Program-made: the position numbers and the translations under genes
In this document: positions 1 through 8,518 of the stretch, one piece after another
Layout of the letters: each line of letters begins with the position of its first letter
Numbering within the stretch: the first letter of the stretch is position 1
Virus record (IMG/VR): IMGVR_UViG_3300038361_000101
Span: 1 to 51,840 of that record
Length of the DNA stretch: 51,840 nt
DNA from: a virus
Direction: 5' to 3' (one strand)
The notes under the pieces: model-generated
The model's input: the letters and a program-made list of their open reading frames with translations, nothing else
What the model was told of the DNA's origin: nothing
Databases searched by the model: none

Positions 1-522
1 AAAGAACTTCATTCTGGTGAAGCAAAGTATAACTGGCTTTTACGAAGAGCAGAGAATATTTCATGGGCAACATTTTGGAGGTTTGTCCCATGGAAATATT
101 TTCAAATGACAGACCCTTTCAATTTTTACAGACTATCCAAAGTAAGAACTCTAGACATTTATAAAGACTTCAGTCCCTTATTAATTGGTCGAAAATATAT
201 AGTCAAAATAATCCTGTTGTACCACTACGGGATATTATATATTTTTGTACCAAATGGGAATGAGAGTTGGTTCAACAAAGCCGTTCATGATATAGATGAA
301 GGCATCACTAAAACCAGATTAATTGCCCGTCTTAGAAAAGACAAAAGCGAATTCCCAGATGATAAAAAAACTAATATGCAGAGAAAATTATCTCTGGATA
401 ATATAGTTGAAATAAGGTATGGAACTTCTGATCTTAAAGTCGCACAAATGGCTAGAAAATATGGGGTGAATCCTTTCGCTATAGACTCCATTAAATCTGG
501 TATATACTGGAAGTACATTTAA
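1..522 (+). CDS. Partial protein with C-terminal helix-turn-helix, 5' end outside window
   Basis: The reading frame is open from the first base of the window to the TAA at 520-522, so the gene starts upstream. An internal ATG at 106 is available, but the residues before it read as ordinary protein, so the longer partial frame is preferred. The last ~45 residues (from about VEIRYGTSDLKVAQMARKYG) look like a short helix-turn-helix of the kind found at the C-termini of phage HNH/GIY-YIG homing endonucleases. No catalytic motif is visible in the part that is present. It could be the DNA-binding tail of a homing endonuclease or a stand-alone DNA-binding protein. The function is not recognised. Confidence 0.55.
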   Translation, partial: KELHSGEAKYNWLLRRAENISWATFWRFVPWKYFQMTDPFNFYRLSKVRTLDIYKDFSPLLIGRKYIVKIILLYHYGILYIFVPNGNESWFNKAVHDIDEGITKTRLIARLRKDKSEFPDDKKTNMQRKLSLDNIVEIRYGTSDLKVAQMARKYGVNPFAIDSIKSGIYWKYI

Positions 523-539
523 AAAAAAATTAAAATAAC

Positions 540-568
540 TTGACTTACATATTTTTAACTGATATATT
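540..568 (+). promoter_or_regulatory. Sigma70-like promoter
   Basis: TTGACT at 540-545, a 17-bp spacer and TATATT at 563-568 form a near-consensus host-type promoter just downstream of the stop codon at 522. It would drive the small Cys-rich gene at 613 and the helicase at 956. Confidence 0.6.
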
Positions 569-612
569 CGTAAGAAATAAGCGTACCTCTTTGTCTAAAG
601 AAAGGAGTAGTG

Positions 613-954
613 ATGATCGAAAAATGCCAATATTGCAAAAGATTTATAGAAGCAAAAGATTACATGAAAGAACCTGTCCAAGCAAAAAATGGAAAAACTC
701 TTGTAGATAGAAGGCATTGTATTGTAGATAAAGGTTTTGTAACTCCAAGTGATGGTTGTGAGAAGCTAATTCTAGCCGACATAATATGGTGTAAAAAGCA
801 CACTCAATGGATTCATAGGGTAGTGTGCATCAAAAAATATATTAACAAAGAGGATGCTTGTAAAAGGTGTTCGCAGGCAAAAGAATTAATTAGTATCACC
901 CGAAGGGTGGGGACTAAAAAGAGAAAGAAAAGATTACTGATCAGGAAAAAATGA
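613..954 (+). CDS. Small Cys-rich basic protein, probable zinc binder
   Basis: 113 residues, not assigned to a family. Cysteines occur as CQYC near the N-terminus, single cysteines in the middle, a CKKH, and a CKRC near residue 90, which suggests one or two zinc sites. The C-terminus is very basic (RVGTKKRKKRLL). A GTG at 610 is in frame, but the GGAG at 604-607 lies 5 nt from the ATG at 613, so that ATG is preferred. It is separated by one base from the helicase gene at 956 and is probably co-transcribed with it from the 540-568 promoter. A nucleic-acid-binding role is a guess from charge and cysteines only. Confidence 0.65.
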   Translation: MIEKCQYCKRFIEAKDYMKEPVQAKNGKTLVDRRHCIVDKGFVTPSDGCEKLILADIIWCKKHTQWIHRVVCIKKYINKEDACKRCSQAKELISITRRVGTKKRKKRLLIRKK

Positions 955-955
955 A

Positions 956-2329
956 ATGATAACTATAACCGTGTTGGACAACATTGAATGTGAAGTCTCT
1001 AAAATGGACGCAGCATATATTGAACCAGCTATTTCCTTTGATGCATCATATTGGGTACAGGGCAGATTTAAAAAGATCAAGAGGGAATGGGTTAAAAAGA
1101 TATGGGTGCGAACTGGTAAAAATTGGATGACATTTTATACTGGTTCCCTCCAAAGGGTCTTAGATTATTGCAAAGAAAATAGAATTAGAGTGAAGGTAGA
1201 AGGCAAACAACTGGTAATACCAGCAGGTAAAAAACCAAAAATCAAAGGGATTACTTTTAGACCAGATCAAATTGAACTTATCAAGGCATGTACTGATAGT
1301 GGTAGGGGTATCATTAAAGGTGCCACTGGGATAGGTAAAACGGTAATTCAAGCGGGTGTGGTTTCTACTTATAAGGGGTTTCACACGCTCATATTAGCGC
1401 ATACAGTCAGCATCATTTCACAAAGCTATGAAAGGTTCATAGAATATGGTTTCAACAGCATAGAGATGTTTGGTGGTGGGAATAAAGCCAAAAAACCTAC
1501 AAAGCAAATTGTTCTTTCCACCATTCAATCCTTTGTTAAACTAGCACCAAAGGATTACATTGATTATTTCGACATTGTCCTTGTTGACGAAGTTCACCAC
1601 GTAGGCAAAAAGGATTCAATGTACACCAAAGTATTATCAAAGATGCTGGCACCGAACAGGTTGGGTTTCTCAGCAACTCCCCCTAAAGACATAGAGGGGG
1701 TGCTAATTTCAGAAGGTATATTTGGACCTATCATTGGTGATCTCTCTATCGGTAAAGCTACTGAATTGGGAATTTTAGCTAGACCGCATTTAATTCTTAA
1801 AAGGGCAGAGTTTGATTCTAAATTAGAAACTGCTAGAACATGGCCACAAGCGTACAAGTATGGAATTGTTGAAAACAAAAAACGAAACATACAAATAGCA
1901 AATACGGCTATAGAATATGTCAAAGAAGGTAATCCAGTAATCATATTCGTAGTACAAATAAAACACGGTGAAATCCTTCAAGAGTTAATAGAAAGTAAAC
2001 TGAACAGGAAAGTTGCATTTGTTCAAGGTAGCATGGACGAAGATACTCGAAAAAAAGTACAAGCCAAAATGTTAAAGGGTAGGGGTAGAATAACCATTGC
2101 AACTTCTGTCTGGACTGAAGGAACCGATATCCCAAATTTAGCTTGTGTAATTCTAGCAGATGGGGGTATGGGTGAAACCAAAACAATACAAAAAATAGGC
2201 AGAGGACTAAGAACCACGAAAGATAAAGATACCGTGGATATAATAGATTTCTTAGACCTCCAAAACAACTATCTCCTAAGACACACAGGTTTTCGTTTAG
2301 CTATATATTCAGAGCAAGGATGGATCTGA
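956..2329 (+). CDS. uvsW: SF2 DNA/RNA helicase, UvsW-like
   Basis: A 457-residue superfamily 2 helicase. Walker A GATGIGKT is at about 122-129, the DEVHH box at 211-215, SATPP (motif III) at about 239-243, and the arginine-rich motif VI GRGLR near 415. The length and order fit T4 UvsW and related phage helicases, which unwind branched DNA and R-loops, allow the switch to recombination-dependent replication, and rescue stalled forks. The first ~100 residues form the small N-terminal domain usual in this family. It starts one base after the stop of the preceding gene. The family call is firm; the exact UvsW orthology is inferred from length and phage context. Confidence 0.88.
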   Translation: MITITVLDNIECEVSKMDAAYIEPAISFDASYWVQGRFKKIKREWVKKIWVRTGKNWMTFYTGSLQRVLDYCKENRIRVKVEGKQLVIPAGKKPKIKGITFRPDQIELIKACTDSGRGIIKGATGIGKTVIQAGVVSTYKGFHTLILAHTVSIISQSYERFIEYGFNSIEMFGGGNKAKKPTKQIVLSTIQSFVKLAPKDYIDYFDIVLVDEVHHVGKKDSMYTKVLSKMLAPNRLGFSATPPKDIEGVLISEGIFGPIIGDLSIGKATELGILARPHLILKRAEFDSKLETARTWPQAYKYGIVENKKRNIQIANTAIEYVKEGNPVIIFVVQIKHGEILQELIESKLNRKVAFVQGSMDEDTRKKVQAKMLKGRGRITIATSVWTEGTDIPNLACVILADGGMGETKTIQKIGRGLRTTKDKDTVDIIDFLDLQNNYLLRHTGFRLAIYSEQGWI

Positions 2330-2339
2330 AAAATAATTC

Positions 2340-2368
2340 TTGACAAACCCCAAAGTAAAAAATATTCT
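2340..2368 (+). promoter_or_regulatory. Sigma70-like promoter of structured RNA copy 1
   Basis: TTGACA at 2340-2345, 17-bp spacer, TATTCT at 2363-2368. It lies about 10 bp after the helicase stop and just upstream of the first copy of the three-way-junction RNA. The same architecture precedes the other four copies. Confidence 0.65.
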
Positions 2369-2374
2369 ATAGGT

Positions 2375-2482
2375 AATTGGAAATGAGCGAAAATCTAAAA
2401 TTTGAAATGCCTGAGAGTTCTTACATCGTGAGGTGTAGGAGAGTGTTCGCTCACTCCAATTGCTCTCAGGCATTCTTATTTT
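2375..2482 (+). ncRNA. Five-copy pseudoknotted three-way-junction RNA, copy 1
   Basis: P1 is a perfect 12-bp stem, 2406-2417 with 2463-2474. Inside it, P2 is an 8-bp hairpin (2420-2427 with 2432-2439) with a GTGA loop at 2428-2431. P3 is GAGTG at 2441-2445 with CACTC at 2452-2456. The leader TGAGCGAA at 2384-2391 is the exact reverse complement of the P3 loop region TTCGCTCA at 2446-2453, which would give a pseudoknot. A U-rich run and the ribosome binding site of the HNH gene at 2492 follow. The likely start (about 2375) is set by the promoter; the 3' end is approximate. No known RNA family was recognised by eye. Confidence 0.72.
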
Positions 2483-2491
2483 GGGGGAGTC

Positions 2492-3340
2492 ATGCGAAAA
2501 TTATTAAAAGGAACTCCTTTATGTGCATGTGGTTGTGGGAAAAGAGTTAGATGTAATAAAGGAAGTAAGCAATGGAACAAATTTATCAATGGGCACAATG
2601 ATAGAAGAGAAAAATTACCCGAAGTAGCCAGAGGCACTTTCGTACCTCTGTGTGCATGTGGTTGTGGCAAAAAAGTAAAATGGAGTGGGTTATATAAAAG
2701 ATGGAACAAATACATAAATTATCATGCAAATAAAGACCCTATATACAAAGCAAAATTAGCCATTTTATACAATAATCCAGAATGGCGAGAAGAACAAAGA
2801 AAAAATGCAATAGAACAATGGGAAAGTCCAGAACTCAGAAAACGAATGAAAGCTATCTGGGATGACCCAAAAAGAAATAAAGCTATTGGAAAAAGGTGGA
2901 ATAAATTTTGGTCTGATCCAAAAAATAAAGAAAATTTATCAAAGAAAATAAAAAAGAAGTACGAGGAAAACATTGATTACTATCTTAGATTAGTTGGAAA
3001 AAACAATCCCAATTGGTGTGAGAATTCAATCAGTCCTTACTGCGACATTTGGAAAACACCAGAATTCAAAGAAATGATTAGGGGGCGAGATAATTATAAA
3101 TGTCAAAATCCATCTTGCTGGAAAAAAATAATGAAAAATGAAAAACTACCAATACACCACATAAATTATAAAAAGGAAGAGTGTCATCCAATTAATTTAA
3201 TTACTCTATGTCGCTCTTGTCATGGAAGATCAAATGCAAATAGAAGCTATTGGAAAAAATACTACCAAACTCTTATGAGAGGTAAATTTAAGAAGAACGG
3301 ATTTGCAAAAAAACGTAAACTAATAAAAAGGAAGGTGTAA
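2492..3340 (+). CDS. Free-standing HNH homing endonuclease
   Basis: 282 residues. The N-terminus carries two copies of a short Cys module (CACGCGK at about 10-16 and again at about 52-58), a likely zinc-binding DNA-contact unit also seen in the HNH gene at 11133. The middle has repeated W-x-x-P-E/D-x-R segments resembling NUMOD3-type DNA-binding repeats. The C-terminal part has CQNPSC, then IHHINY, N, and CRSCHG, an HNH nuclease core with zinc cysteines. It sits directly downstream of structured RNA copy 1 and overlaps the next start codon by one base (TAATG), so it interrupts no gene. Such enzymes cut intron-less or cassette-less alleles to spread themselves. Confidence 0.85.
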   Translation: MRKLLKGTPLCACGCGKRVRCNKGSKQWNKFINGHNDRREKLPEVARGTFVPLCACGCGKKVKWSGLYKRWNKYINYHANKDPIYKAKLAILYNNPEWREEQRKNAIEQWESPELRKRMKAIWDDPKRNKAIGKRWNKFWSDPKNKENLSKKIKKKYEENIDYYLRLVGKNNPNWCENSISPYCDIWKTPEFKEMIRGRDNYKCQNPSCWKKIMKNEKLPIHHINYKKEECHPINLITLCRSCHGRSNANRSYWKKYYQTLMRGKFKKNGFAKKRKLIKRKV

Positions 3341-3546
3341 TGGAAAAAACATTTTACATGGTGGGTGCTGTCAAGGATAAACATCCATTAGAAGTTCTTG
3401 GTTCAAAGGTGGAACTGGATTTAATTTTTGCAGACGGTATGATGGGGTGTTGTCCTGTATTTGATAATCAAAAGGATGCTTTTAAATATTCAGATAATAC
3501 CTATCCAGTCTTTGCAATAACCCTTTACGACCCGAAAGGAGAATAA
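3340..3546 (+). CDS. Small phage protein of unknown function
   Basis: 68 residues, not recognised. The start ATG overlaps the TAA of the HNH gene, and the ribosome binding site GGAAGG lies inside that gene's 3' end. The sequence is mixed alpha/beta without cysteine pairs or membrane segments. It is followed one base later by another small gene, so it is part of the same operon. Confidence 0.6.
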   Translation: MEKTFYMVGAVKDKHPLEVLGSKVELDLIFADGMMGCCPVFDNQKDAFKYSDNTYPVFAITLYDPKGE

Positions 3547-3547
3547 A

Positions 3548-3748
3548 ATGAAAGGACCAAAAGAAAAACCAGAAGTGCAACTATCAGGTGAAGATGGAAA
3601 TGCTTTTTCTATACTAGGAGCGACTATTAAAGCATTGCGAAAAGCCGGTGCTGATGAGGAGTATATTGATAAATACCAAACTGAAGCTATGAGCGGAAAC
3701 TACGATGAACTTTTGCAAACAACTATGGGATACGTAAATGTTCTTTGA
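3548..3748 (+). CDS. Small conserved-looking protein of unknown function
   Basis: 66 residues. The C-terminal half (ALRKAGADEEYIDKYQTEAM, followed by SGNYDELL) is predicted helical and is of a type often seen in small uncharacterised phage and bacterial proteins. No catalytic motif. Ribosome binding site AAAGGAG is just upstream, at the end of the previous gene. Confidence 0.6.
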   Translation: MKGPKEKPEVQLSGEDGNAFSILGATIKALRKAGADEEYIDKYQTEAMSGNYDELLQTTMGYVNVL

Positions 3749-3762
3749 AAGGGGGACACATT

Positions 3763-4035
3763 ATGATGGGATACAAGATTATTACACAGTCTAACAATAA
3801 TCTCGCACTATGGAGTGACGCAGTTCAAGATATAATCTTGAAAGATAGTGCCAAAGATGAAATTCTAGCGTACCTTTTAAATTTTGAAAAAGAGAAAATT
3901 AGTGAATGGATTGACAAATCACTAGAGGAAAGCGAACCATCTGATTTCGTTAACGCCTTAAACACAATTATTGCGAATCAAACTGAAGCAGCTCCCACGG
4001 TAGTTTACTACCGTGTTAGAAATGTGATCCCATAA
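3763..4035 (+). CDS. Small phage protein of unknown function
   Basis: 90 residues from the ATG at 3763, chosen because AAAGGGGG at 3748-3755 is well placed; the frame also has an upstream TTG at 3745. Mostly helical and acidic, with no recognisable domain. A strong hairpin at 3996-4015 lies within the last codons. Confidence 0.6.
   Translation: MMGYKIITQSNNNLALWSDAVQDIILKDSAKDEILAYLLNFEKEKISEWIDKSLEESEPSDFVNALNTIIANQTEAAPTVVYYRVRNVIP
3996..4015 (+). other. Perfect 8-bp stem-loop near the end of a gene
   Basis: CACGGTAG (3996-4003) pairs with CTACCGTG (4008-4015) around a TTTA tetraloop. No U-run follows, so it is more likely an mRNA-stabilising or attenuating hairpin between the small genes and the primase than a classical terminator. 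Confidence 0.4.
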
Positions 4036-4095
4036 AATGATCTATACTAATTTACTAGGAAATAGGGAACCTTCAAAAATTTTCAGTGGTGAACT

Positions 4096-5007
4096 ATGGG
4101 AATGAAAAAGAAATCTCTGATCATAGATTTAGTAGACGTTGAGGAGTATCTCGATGCATTAGATATAGAATATTCTCACCCTGGATCAAAGAATACAGGT
4201 CAAAATTCTATCAGCATACAATGTCCTTGGTGTGATGATGGTTCTTACCATCTTGGTATAGAACTAGACAGGAAATTTTTCAACTGTTGGAAATGTACAA
4301 AGTCAGGAAGTTTAATCAAACTGGCGATGAAGTTAGAGGACTGCCCATATCATGCTGCTGTTGAGCATTTACAAGAATTTATGAGCATTGACCCTAGTAA
4401 AGTGGTGGACAACGATTCTCAGGTCACTCAGAGCGTCAGAGAGGTGGAATTAGTAGGGGTAAATACCCTGCTTGAACCACATCAAAAATATTTAGAGAGT
4501 AGAAACTTTGATCCTGAGTATATTTTTCAGAAATATTCTCTGAATTGTGTGGGTCCTATTGGTAGGTGGAGTCATAGTTTAATAATTCCCTACCTCAAAA
4601 ATGGTAGGGTAATTACATTCTGTGCTGCCGATATTACTAGAACATCTGACAAAAAATATAAATACCTTCCGAATGAACTATCAATTGTTCCCATAGGACA
4701 AACTCTTTACAACATAGACAGGGCAATTGATACAGCTTTGGTAGTAGAAGGTGCAACAGACACATGGAGAATGGGTGACGGTGCAGTTGGTCTTGGAAGA
4801 AAGAAGTACACAAGTTGGCAAGTAAAACGATTGGCCAAATTTAAAAGGGTTTTCATCATGTTAGATTCAGATGCCACAGAAATGGCAACTGATCTAGCTA
4901 ATGATGTAGGGATGTTTACAGAGGTTGTATTACTAGAGTTAGAATCAGGTGATCCAGCAGATTTATCAAACGATGATGTGAAAGAAATAAGAAAAGACAT
5001 ATTTTAA
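4096..5007 (+). CDS. DNA primase with zinc ribbon and Toprim domain
   Basis: 303 residues. An N-terminal CHC2-like zinc ribbon has CPWC at 43-46 and CWKC at 64-67. The C-terminal half is a Toprim domain: LVVEGATDTW with the catalytic glutamate at about 215, then MLDSD at about 252-256 as the metal-binding acidic motif. This is the layout of DnaG/phage primases that synthesise RNA primers for lagging-strand replication. It lacks a helicase domain, which fits the separate DnaB-like helicase at 16918. Shorter than bacterial DnaG because the helicase-interaction domain is missing. The ribosome binding site is weak (GGTGA at 4088-4092). Confidence 0.85.
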   Translation: MGMKKKSLIIDLVDVEEYLDALDIEYSHPGSKNTGQNSISIQCPWCDDGSYHLGIELDRKFFNCWKCTKSGSLIKLAMKLEDCPYHAAVEHLQEFMSIDPSKVVDNDSQVTQSVREVELVGVNTLLEPHQKYLESRNFDPEYIFQKYSLNCVGPIGRWSHSLIIPYLKNGRVITFCAADITRTSDKKYKYLPNELSIVPIGQTLYNIDRAIDTALVVEGATDTWRMGDGAVGLGRKKYTSWQVKRLAKFKRVFIMLDSDATEMATDLANDVGMFTEVVLLELESGDPADLSNDDVKEIRKDIF

Positions 5008-5016
5008 GGAGAAAAA

Positions 5017-5259
5017 ATGTTACTAAGTCAAGCCGTCGAAGAAGCGAAAATGATGTTTGTGGATCTTCACCCTTCAGAAACCGTTCTATTCAATATAGTA
5101 GATGTAGAGGAAAGAAAAACAGAATGTGAATGGATTGATCCATTTGAAGGTAAATTTATCATAAAAGGTATGAATGGATTTACTGATATGAATGAGTATT
5201 TAACAAAAGATCCTCACGTAGACAATATGCGAATAGCTCCTAGGGAAAAAGTAAAATGA
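5017..5259 (+). CDS. Small acidic protein of unknown function
   Basis: 80 residues, good AAGGAG site 9 nt after the primase stop, so probably co-expressed with the primase. No recognisable motif. Its stop overlaps the next start (ATGA). Confidence 0.6.
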   Translation: MLLSQAVEEAKMMFVDLHPSETVLFNIVDVEERKTECEWIDPFEGKFIIKGMNGFTDMNEYLTKDPHVDNMRIAPREKVK

Positions 5260-5627
5260 AATTCTATTCTAAAAGAGTATGTCCTGTTTGTAAAAAGATT
5301 GTCTCATGTGCAGGGGTTGCATGGGTCCAACACTCAAGAATGCATGTTAGAGAAGGGGTAATTGAAGAAATTTTAGATTGGGACAATCGAATAACTTTTA
5401 GACAACTAAAACCAATAAGAGGAAAATCTAGGAGAAGGACAGAAATGAAAAGAACAAAACAAGAAAGGGTCAAACAATATACGGAAGAAATGCAGAATTT
5501 ACAAAATAGCAGTGATCTTGAATCAACACATTGTATAGCCGATGATCTACTGTGTGATCTGTTACGAGAAATAGGATATGGAGAAGTTGTAAATGCTTTT
5601 GAGAATCTTGAAAAATGGTATGCATAA
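5256..5627 (+). CDS. Protein with single C2H2-like zinc finger
   Basis: 123 residues. The N-terminus has CPVCKK at about residues 8-13, then H and H spaced as in a C2H2 finger (WVQHSRMH), followed by a basic region and an acidic helical C-terminus. Such fingers in small phage proteins usually bind nucleic acid. The ATGA overlap with the preceding gene indicates translational coupling. Function unknown. Confidence 0.62.
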   Translation: MKFYSKRVCPVCKKIVSCAGVAWVQHSRMHVREGVIEEILDWDNRITFRQLKPIRGKSRRRTEMKRTKQERVKQYTEEMQNLQNSSDLESTHCIADDLLCDLLREIGYGEVVNAFENLEKWYA

Positions 5628-5640
5628 AAAGGAGAAATAA

Positions 5641-6048
5641 ATGAACACTTATGAAAAATGTTGTTCCATTAGGCACATGATTTTAACAAGGGCAGCAGAA
5701 GTTATAAACTATGATTGGGATGCTGAATTCTCAAAAAAGAATGTGAAAGAATTCCCTTATGATTTAAAGAACAAAATAAACACAGATGATGAGGACTTCT
5801 TCAACATTCAACCAGCAGAATTGACAAAAGAAGAAATGGATCAATTGAACTTTGGTAGATGGAGTGAGGGAGATCCTATGCGATTAATACCACTATGGTT
5901 ATTCCCATTTCTAGCAGAAAAAATAAAAACGAGGTGTATTGATGATAAAGAATATATAAAAAAATCAGAGATGGATAATGATCATCGTTTTGGGTATATG
6001 GCTTACGGTGTAATACCAAAGGAGAAAAATAAATGTTATCAAAAATAA
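5641..6048 (+). CDS. Protein of unknown function upstream of ligase
   Basis: 135 residues, preceded by AAAGGAG. Its 3' end overlaps the ligase start by 16 bases. The sequence shows an LTKEEMDQLNFGRWSEGD helix and a short hydrophobic stretch (LIPLWLFPFLAEKI) that is amphipathic rather than clearly membrane-spanning. Not recognised. Confidence 0.6.
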   Translation: MNTYEKCCSIRHMILTRAAEVINYDWDAEFSKKNVKEFPYDLKNKINTDDEDFFNIQPAELTKEEMDQLNFGRWSEGDPMRLIPLWLFPFLAEKIKTRCIDDKEYIKKSEMDNDHRFGYMAYGVIPKEKNKCYQK

Positions 6049-7853
6049 ATGAACTTGAAATTGAAATTGGCAAAGCCAATCAACTTTACTGGAGAAAACA
6101 AGAGCCTGAAATTTCAGACATTGAATACGATAATTTAGTCAGAAAATTAACTAAATTAGATCCAGATAATCCTATGTTATTAGATATTCATGCACCTGTA
6201 TCAACCAAAGGGTTGAAGGTGACACATAAAGTTCCAATGCTATCACTAAACAAGGTGTACACCATACCGGAGCTACTTGCATGGTGCGCTAAAGTAGCTA
6301 GGGGACCGCATGAACAATTCCTTATCCAGCCAAAGTACGATGGTTGCTCCGCTAACTATGAAGATGGAATACTGTCAACTAGAGGGGATGGTGAAGTTGG
6401 AGAAAATATTACCGACAAACTTCCACTCATCAAAATGCAAATTTCTAAATTCAGAGACAACAAGACAAGAGGGGAGATAATCTTTCGCAAATCAGTCTTT
6501 GAAAAGTATAAAACCATTCTCAAGAAAAGGGATGGTACACCTTATTCTAATGCCAGAAATGCTTGTGCCGGTATGCTCAACAAAGATGATCTCCCAGTGA
6601 AAGAAGCAATCTTAGAACTAATACCATTCGAAATGGAAACCACAAAATTATCTTTGAACAATATGGGAAGAGTAAACTTTGAAGAATACATAGAACAGGT
6701 GAAGGGACTTGACTACCCTGCTGATGGTCTAGTTATTAAACTAGCTGATGAAGAATACAAAGAATCATTAGGGTACACAAGCCACCATTCTAGGGGTGAG
6801 ATGGCCCTAAAGTTTGCCAATGATACAGGAACAACAAAACTATTAGGGGTAACTTGGTCGTGCGGTAAGGAAGTGATTACCCCTATCGGTAATGTGGAAC
6901 CTGTAGAAATAGGCGGGGTCACTATTAAAAACGTGTCACTTCATAATTGGAATTTTATAGAAGAACATACCATTCATATAGGGGATACACTAGTCATAGA
7001 AAGAGCAGGAGATGTTATTCCACATGTAGTGTCTTGCAAATATGATATGGCAGTAGATGAAGAACCACAAGCAATAGAAATTGATGAATGTCCTGAATGT
7101 CATTCACCTGTAACTTACAAAGATCCCAATATTTACTGTACTAATAGCAATTGTGCTGGCAAACTATTAAATAAACTATATGACAGTGTAACCAGAATTG
7201 GAATTGAAAGAATTGGTAAACCCACTATCAGAAATATGATAGACATACTAGGAGTAGATAATCTTATTGATATATTTAATCTCACAAAAAGTGATCTACT
7301 CAGACTACCTAAATTTGGAGACAAAAAAGCTAGTAACACCTTGAATGAGATTCATAAGGTAAATGATGAGGGGGTACATGAATGGCAGATCCTTGCTGCT
7401 ATGAATATTCCTGGTATCGGTAGAACACTCAGCAAAACTCTATGTGAAGAATTTGGATTAAATGGATTAATGGAATTATGTTTACGTTCCAATGCAAAAC
7501 ATAGGTTGATTGCTATTGAAGGTATCGAAGAAAAAAGAGCCACTGATATAGTGGTGGGAGTATTGGAAAATATTAGATATATTACAGCTTTATGGGATAT
7601 ACTGACATTGAAAATGTATGCTGTTGTTGAGGATGAACCATTACCAACAGTCTGTTTTTCTGGTAAATTCCCTGAACAAAAATCGGTCTATTATGAAAAG
7701 TTAAAAGGAAAATATGAAATAGCTAAATCTGTAACAAAGTCCCTTGATATTTTAGTTGTAGCGGATAAAAACTCTAAAAGTTCCAAATGTAAAAAAGCTA
7801 AAAAATTAGGTATCAAAATCATATCAATCCAAGAAATTATGGGGGAAATATAA
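6033..7853 (+). CDS. ligA: NAD-dependent DNA ligase
   Basis: 606 residues. Adenylation motif KYDG at 101-104 with the catalytic lysine K101, preceded by the Ia-type N-terminal domain. An OB-fold region, the four-cysteine zinc finger (CPEC with a downstream CTNSNC) at about 350-372, helix-hairpin-helix repeats (RLPKFGDKKA, NIPGIGRTLS, AIEGIEEKRA) and a C-terminal BRCT domain (VCFSGKFPEQ onward) follow in the LigA order. It seals nicks using NAD+. It is slightly shorter than bacterial LigA (~670) but has every domain, unlike many trimmed phage ligases. Confidence 0.95.
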   Translation: MLSKINELEIEIGKANQLYWRKQEPEISDIEYDNLVRKLTKLDPDNPMLLDIHAPVSTKGLKVTHKVPMLSLNKVYTIPELLAWCAKVARGPHEQFLIQPKYDGCSANYEDGILSTRGDGEVGENITDKLPLIKMQISKFRDNKTRGEIIFRKSVFEKYKTILKKRDGTPYSNARNACAGMLNKDDLPVKEAILELIPFEMETTKLSLNNMGRVNFEEYIEQVKGLDYPADGLVIKLADEEYKESLGYTSHHSRGEMALKFANDTGTTKLLGVTWSCGKEVITPIGNVEPVEIGGVTIKNVSLHNWNFIEEHTIHIGDTLVIERAGDVIPHVVSCKYDMAVDEEPQAIEIDECPECHSPVTYKDPNIYCTNSNCAGKLLNKLYDSVTRIGIERIGKPTIRNMIDILGVDNLIDIFNLTKSDLLRLPKFGDKKASNTLNEIHKVNDEGVHEWQILAAMNIPGIGRTLSKTLCEEFGLNGLMELCLRSNAKHRLIAIEGIEEKRATDIVVGVLENIRYITALWDILTLKMYAVVEDEPLPTVCFSGKFPEQKSVYYEKLKGKYEIAKSVTKSLDILVVADKNSKSSKCKKAKKLGIKIISIQEIMGEI

Positions 7854-8224
7854 TGGAAAAAGAGTCTGTAGAATTAGTGTTACAACATTTAGATAAACTT
7901 GGAGAAAAATTAGGGGTGGGTGTTGAAAGAATATGGCCTTGGTTTGTACATCAAGTGTATATTGAATCCATAGTATCCTTATTTCTTATGCTATTTAGTA
8001 TGGGTCTGTTTGTTAGTTTATCTATTTTTGTAGCTAAACATTGGAAAAAACGAGAAGGTAAGTATTCAATTGATGATTCTAGCCATGAACCACCGTGGGT
8101 TATAGGTTTAGTATTACTTGGAATAGTAACTCTTATTTGCACGATTGCATTTTTTACTGTTGGATTCAACTTCTTAAATCCTGAATATCACGCTTTCAAA
8201 AATATAATAGCAACTGTAAAATAA
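7853..8224 (+). CDS. Membrane protein with two transmembrane segments
   Basis: 123 residues. Two hydrophobic segments are visible at about 40-60 (IVSLFLMLFSMGLFVSLSIF) and 82-104 (VIGLVLLGIVTLICTIAFFT), joined by a basic loop HWKKREGK, so both ends are probably on the same side. Start codon overlaps the ligase stop. Function unknown. Confidence 0.65.
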   Translation: MEKESVELVLQHLDKLGEKLGVGVERIWPWFVHQVYIESIVSLFLMLFSMGLFVSLSIFVAKHWKKREGKYSIDDSSHEPPWVIGLVLLGIVTLICTIAFFTVGFNFLNPEYHAFKNIIATVK

Positions 8225-8240
8225 TGGTATAAAGGTAAAC

Positions 8241-8357
8241 GCCCGGACCTCAGAGGGCTTTGCTCATCAGTCCTAGCGCACCAAAACCTGCTCAGAACCG
8301 GGGAAATTCTCATGATTCCATATAGTAAGCGGGTCAAGATGAGCTTCACTTTTAATA
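8241..8357 (+). ncRNA. Candidate structured RNA or structured leader
   Basis: The 146 bp between 8224 and 8371 hold no gene and are distinctly richer in G and C than the flanks. Visible pairings: GCCC 8241-8244 with GGGC 8255-8258; GCTCATC 8262-8268 with GATGAGC 8338-8344 (7 bp closing a 69-nt interior); nested CCTGCT 8287-8292 with AGCGGG 8328-8333 (one G-U); and GGAA with TTCC further inside. A U-rich stretch TTCACTTTTAAT follows the closing stem, then the ribosome binding site of the 48-residue gene at 8371. It has no tRNA T-arm or group I core that could be recognised. Ends are approximate. Confidence 0.45.
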
Positions 8358-8370
8358 CAAAGGAGAGAAA

Positions 8371-8517
8371 ATGGAAAATGAAAAACAAGGCTATGGAGAA
8401 TGTGAAGATTGTGTTTGGTATCATGACCCTGGCGGGTGTAACGTAGAAAGAGATTCTGATATTTGTCTCCTGAATAAAAGATTGAAAAACAAAGAAACCG
8501 AAATTGTGGAGGATTAA
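8371..8517 (+). CDS. Tiny Cys-rich protein (48 aa), likely zinc ribbon
   Basis: Begins MENEKQGYGECEDCVWYHDP and contains four cysteines (C-x2-C, then two single cysteines about 14 and 10 residues later), consistent with one zinc site. AAAGGAGAG lies 6 nt upstream of the ATG at 8371. It is the first of a run of very small genes between the candidate RNA and the glycosyltransferase. Function unknown. Confidence 0.6.
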   Translation: MENEKQGYGECEDCVWYHDPGGCNVERDSDICLLNKRLKNKETEIVED

Positions 8518-8518
8518 A

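Noticed and set aside
2375-3340. HNH genes plus structured RNA as group I introns
   Set aside because: Flanking genes are complete on both sides and no group I core was seen; the RNA lies upstream of, not around, the HNH gene.
8241-8357. tRNA or tmRNA-like element
   Set aside because: No T-arm, D-arm or CCA pattern fits.
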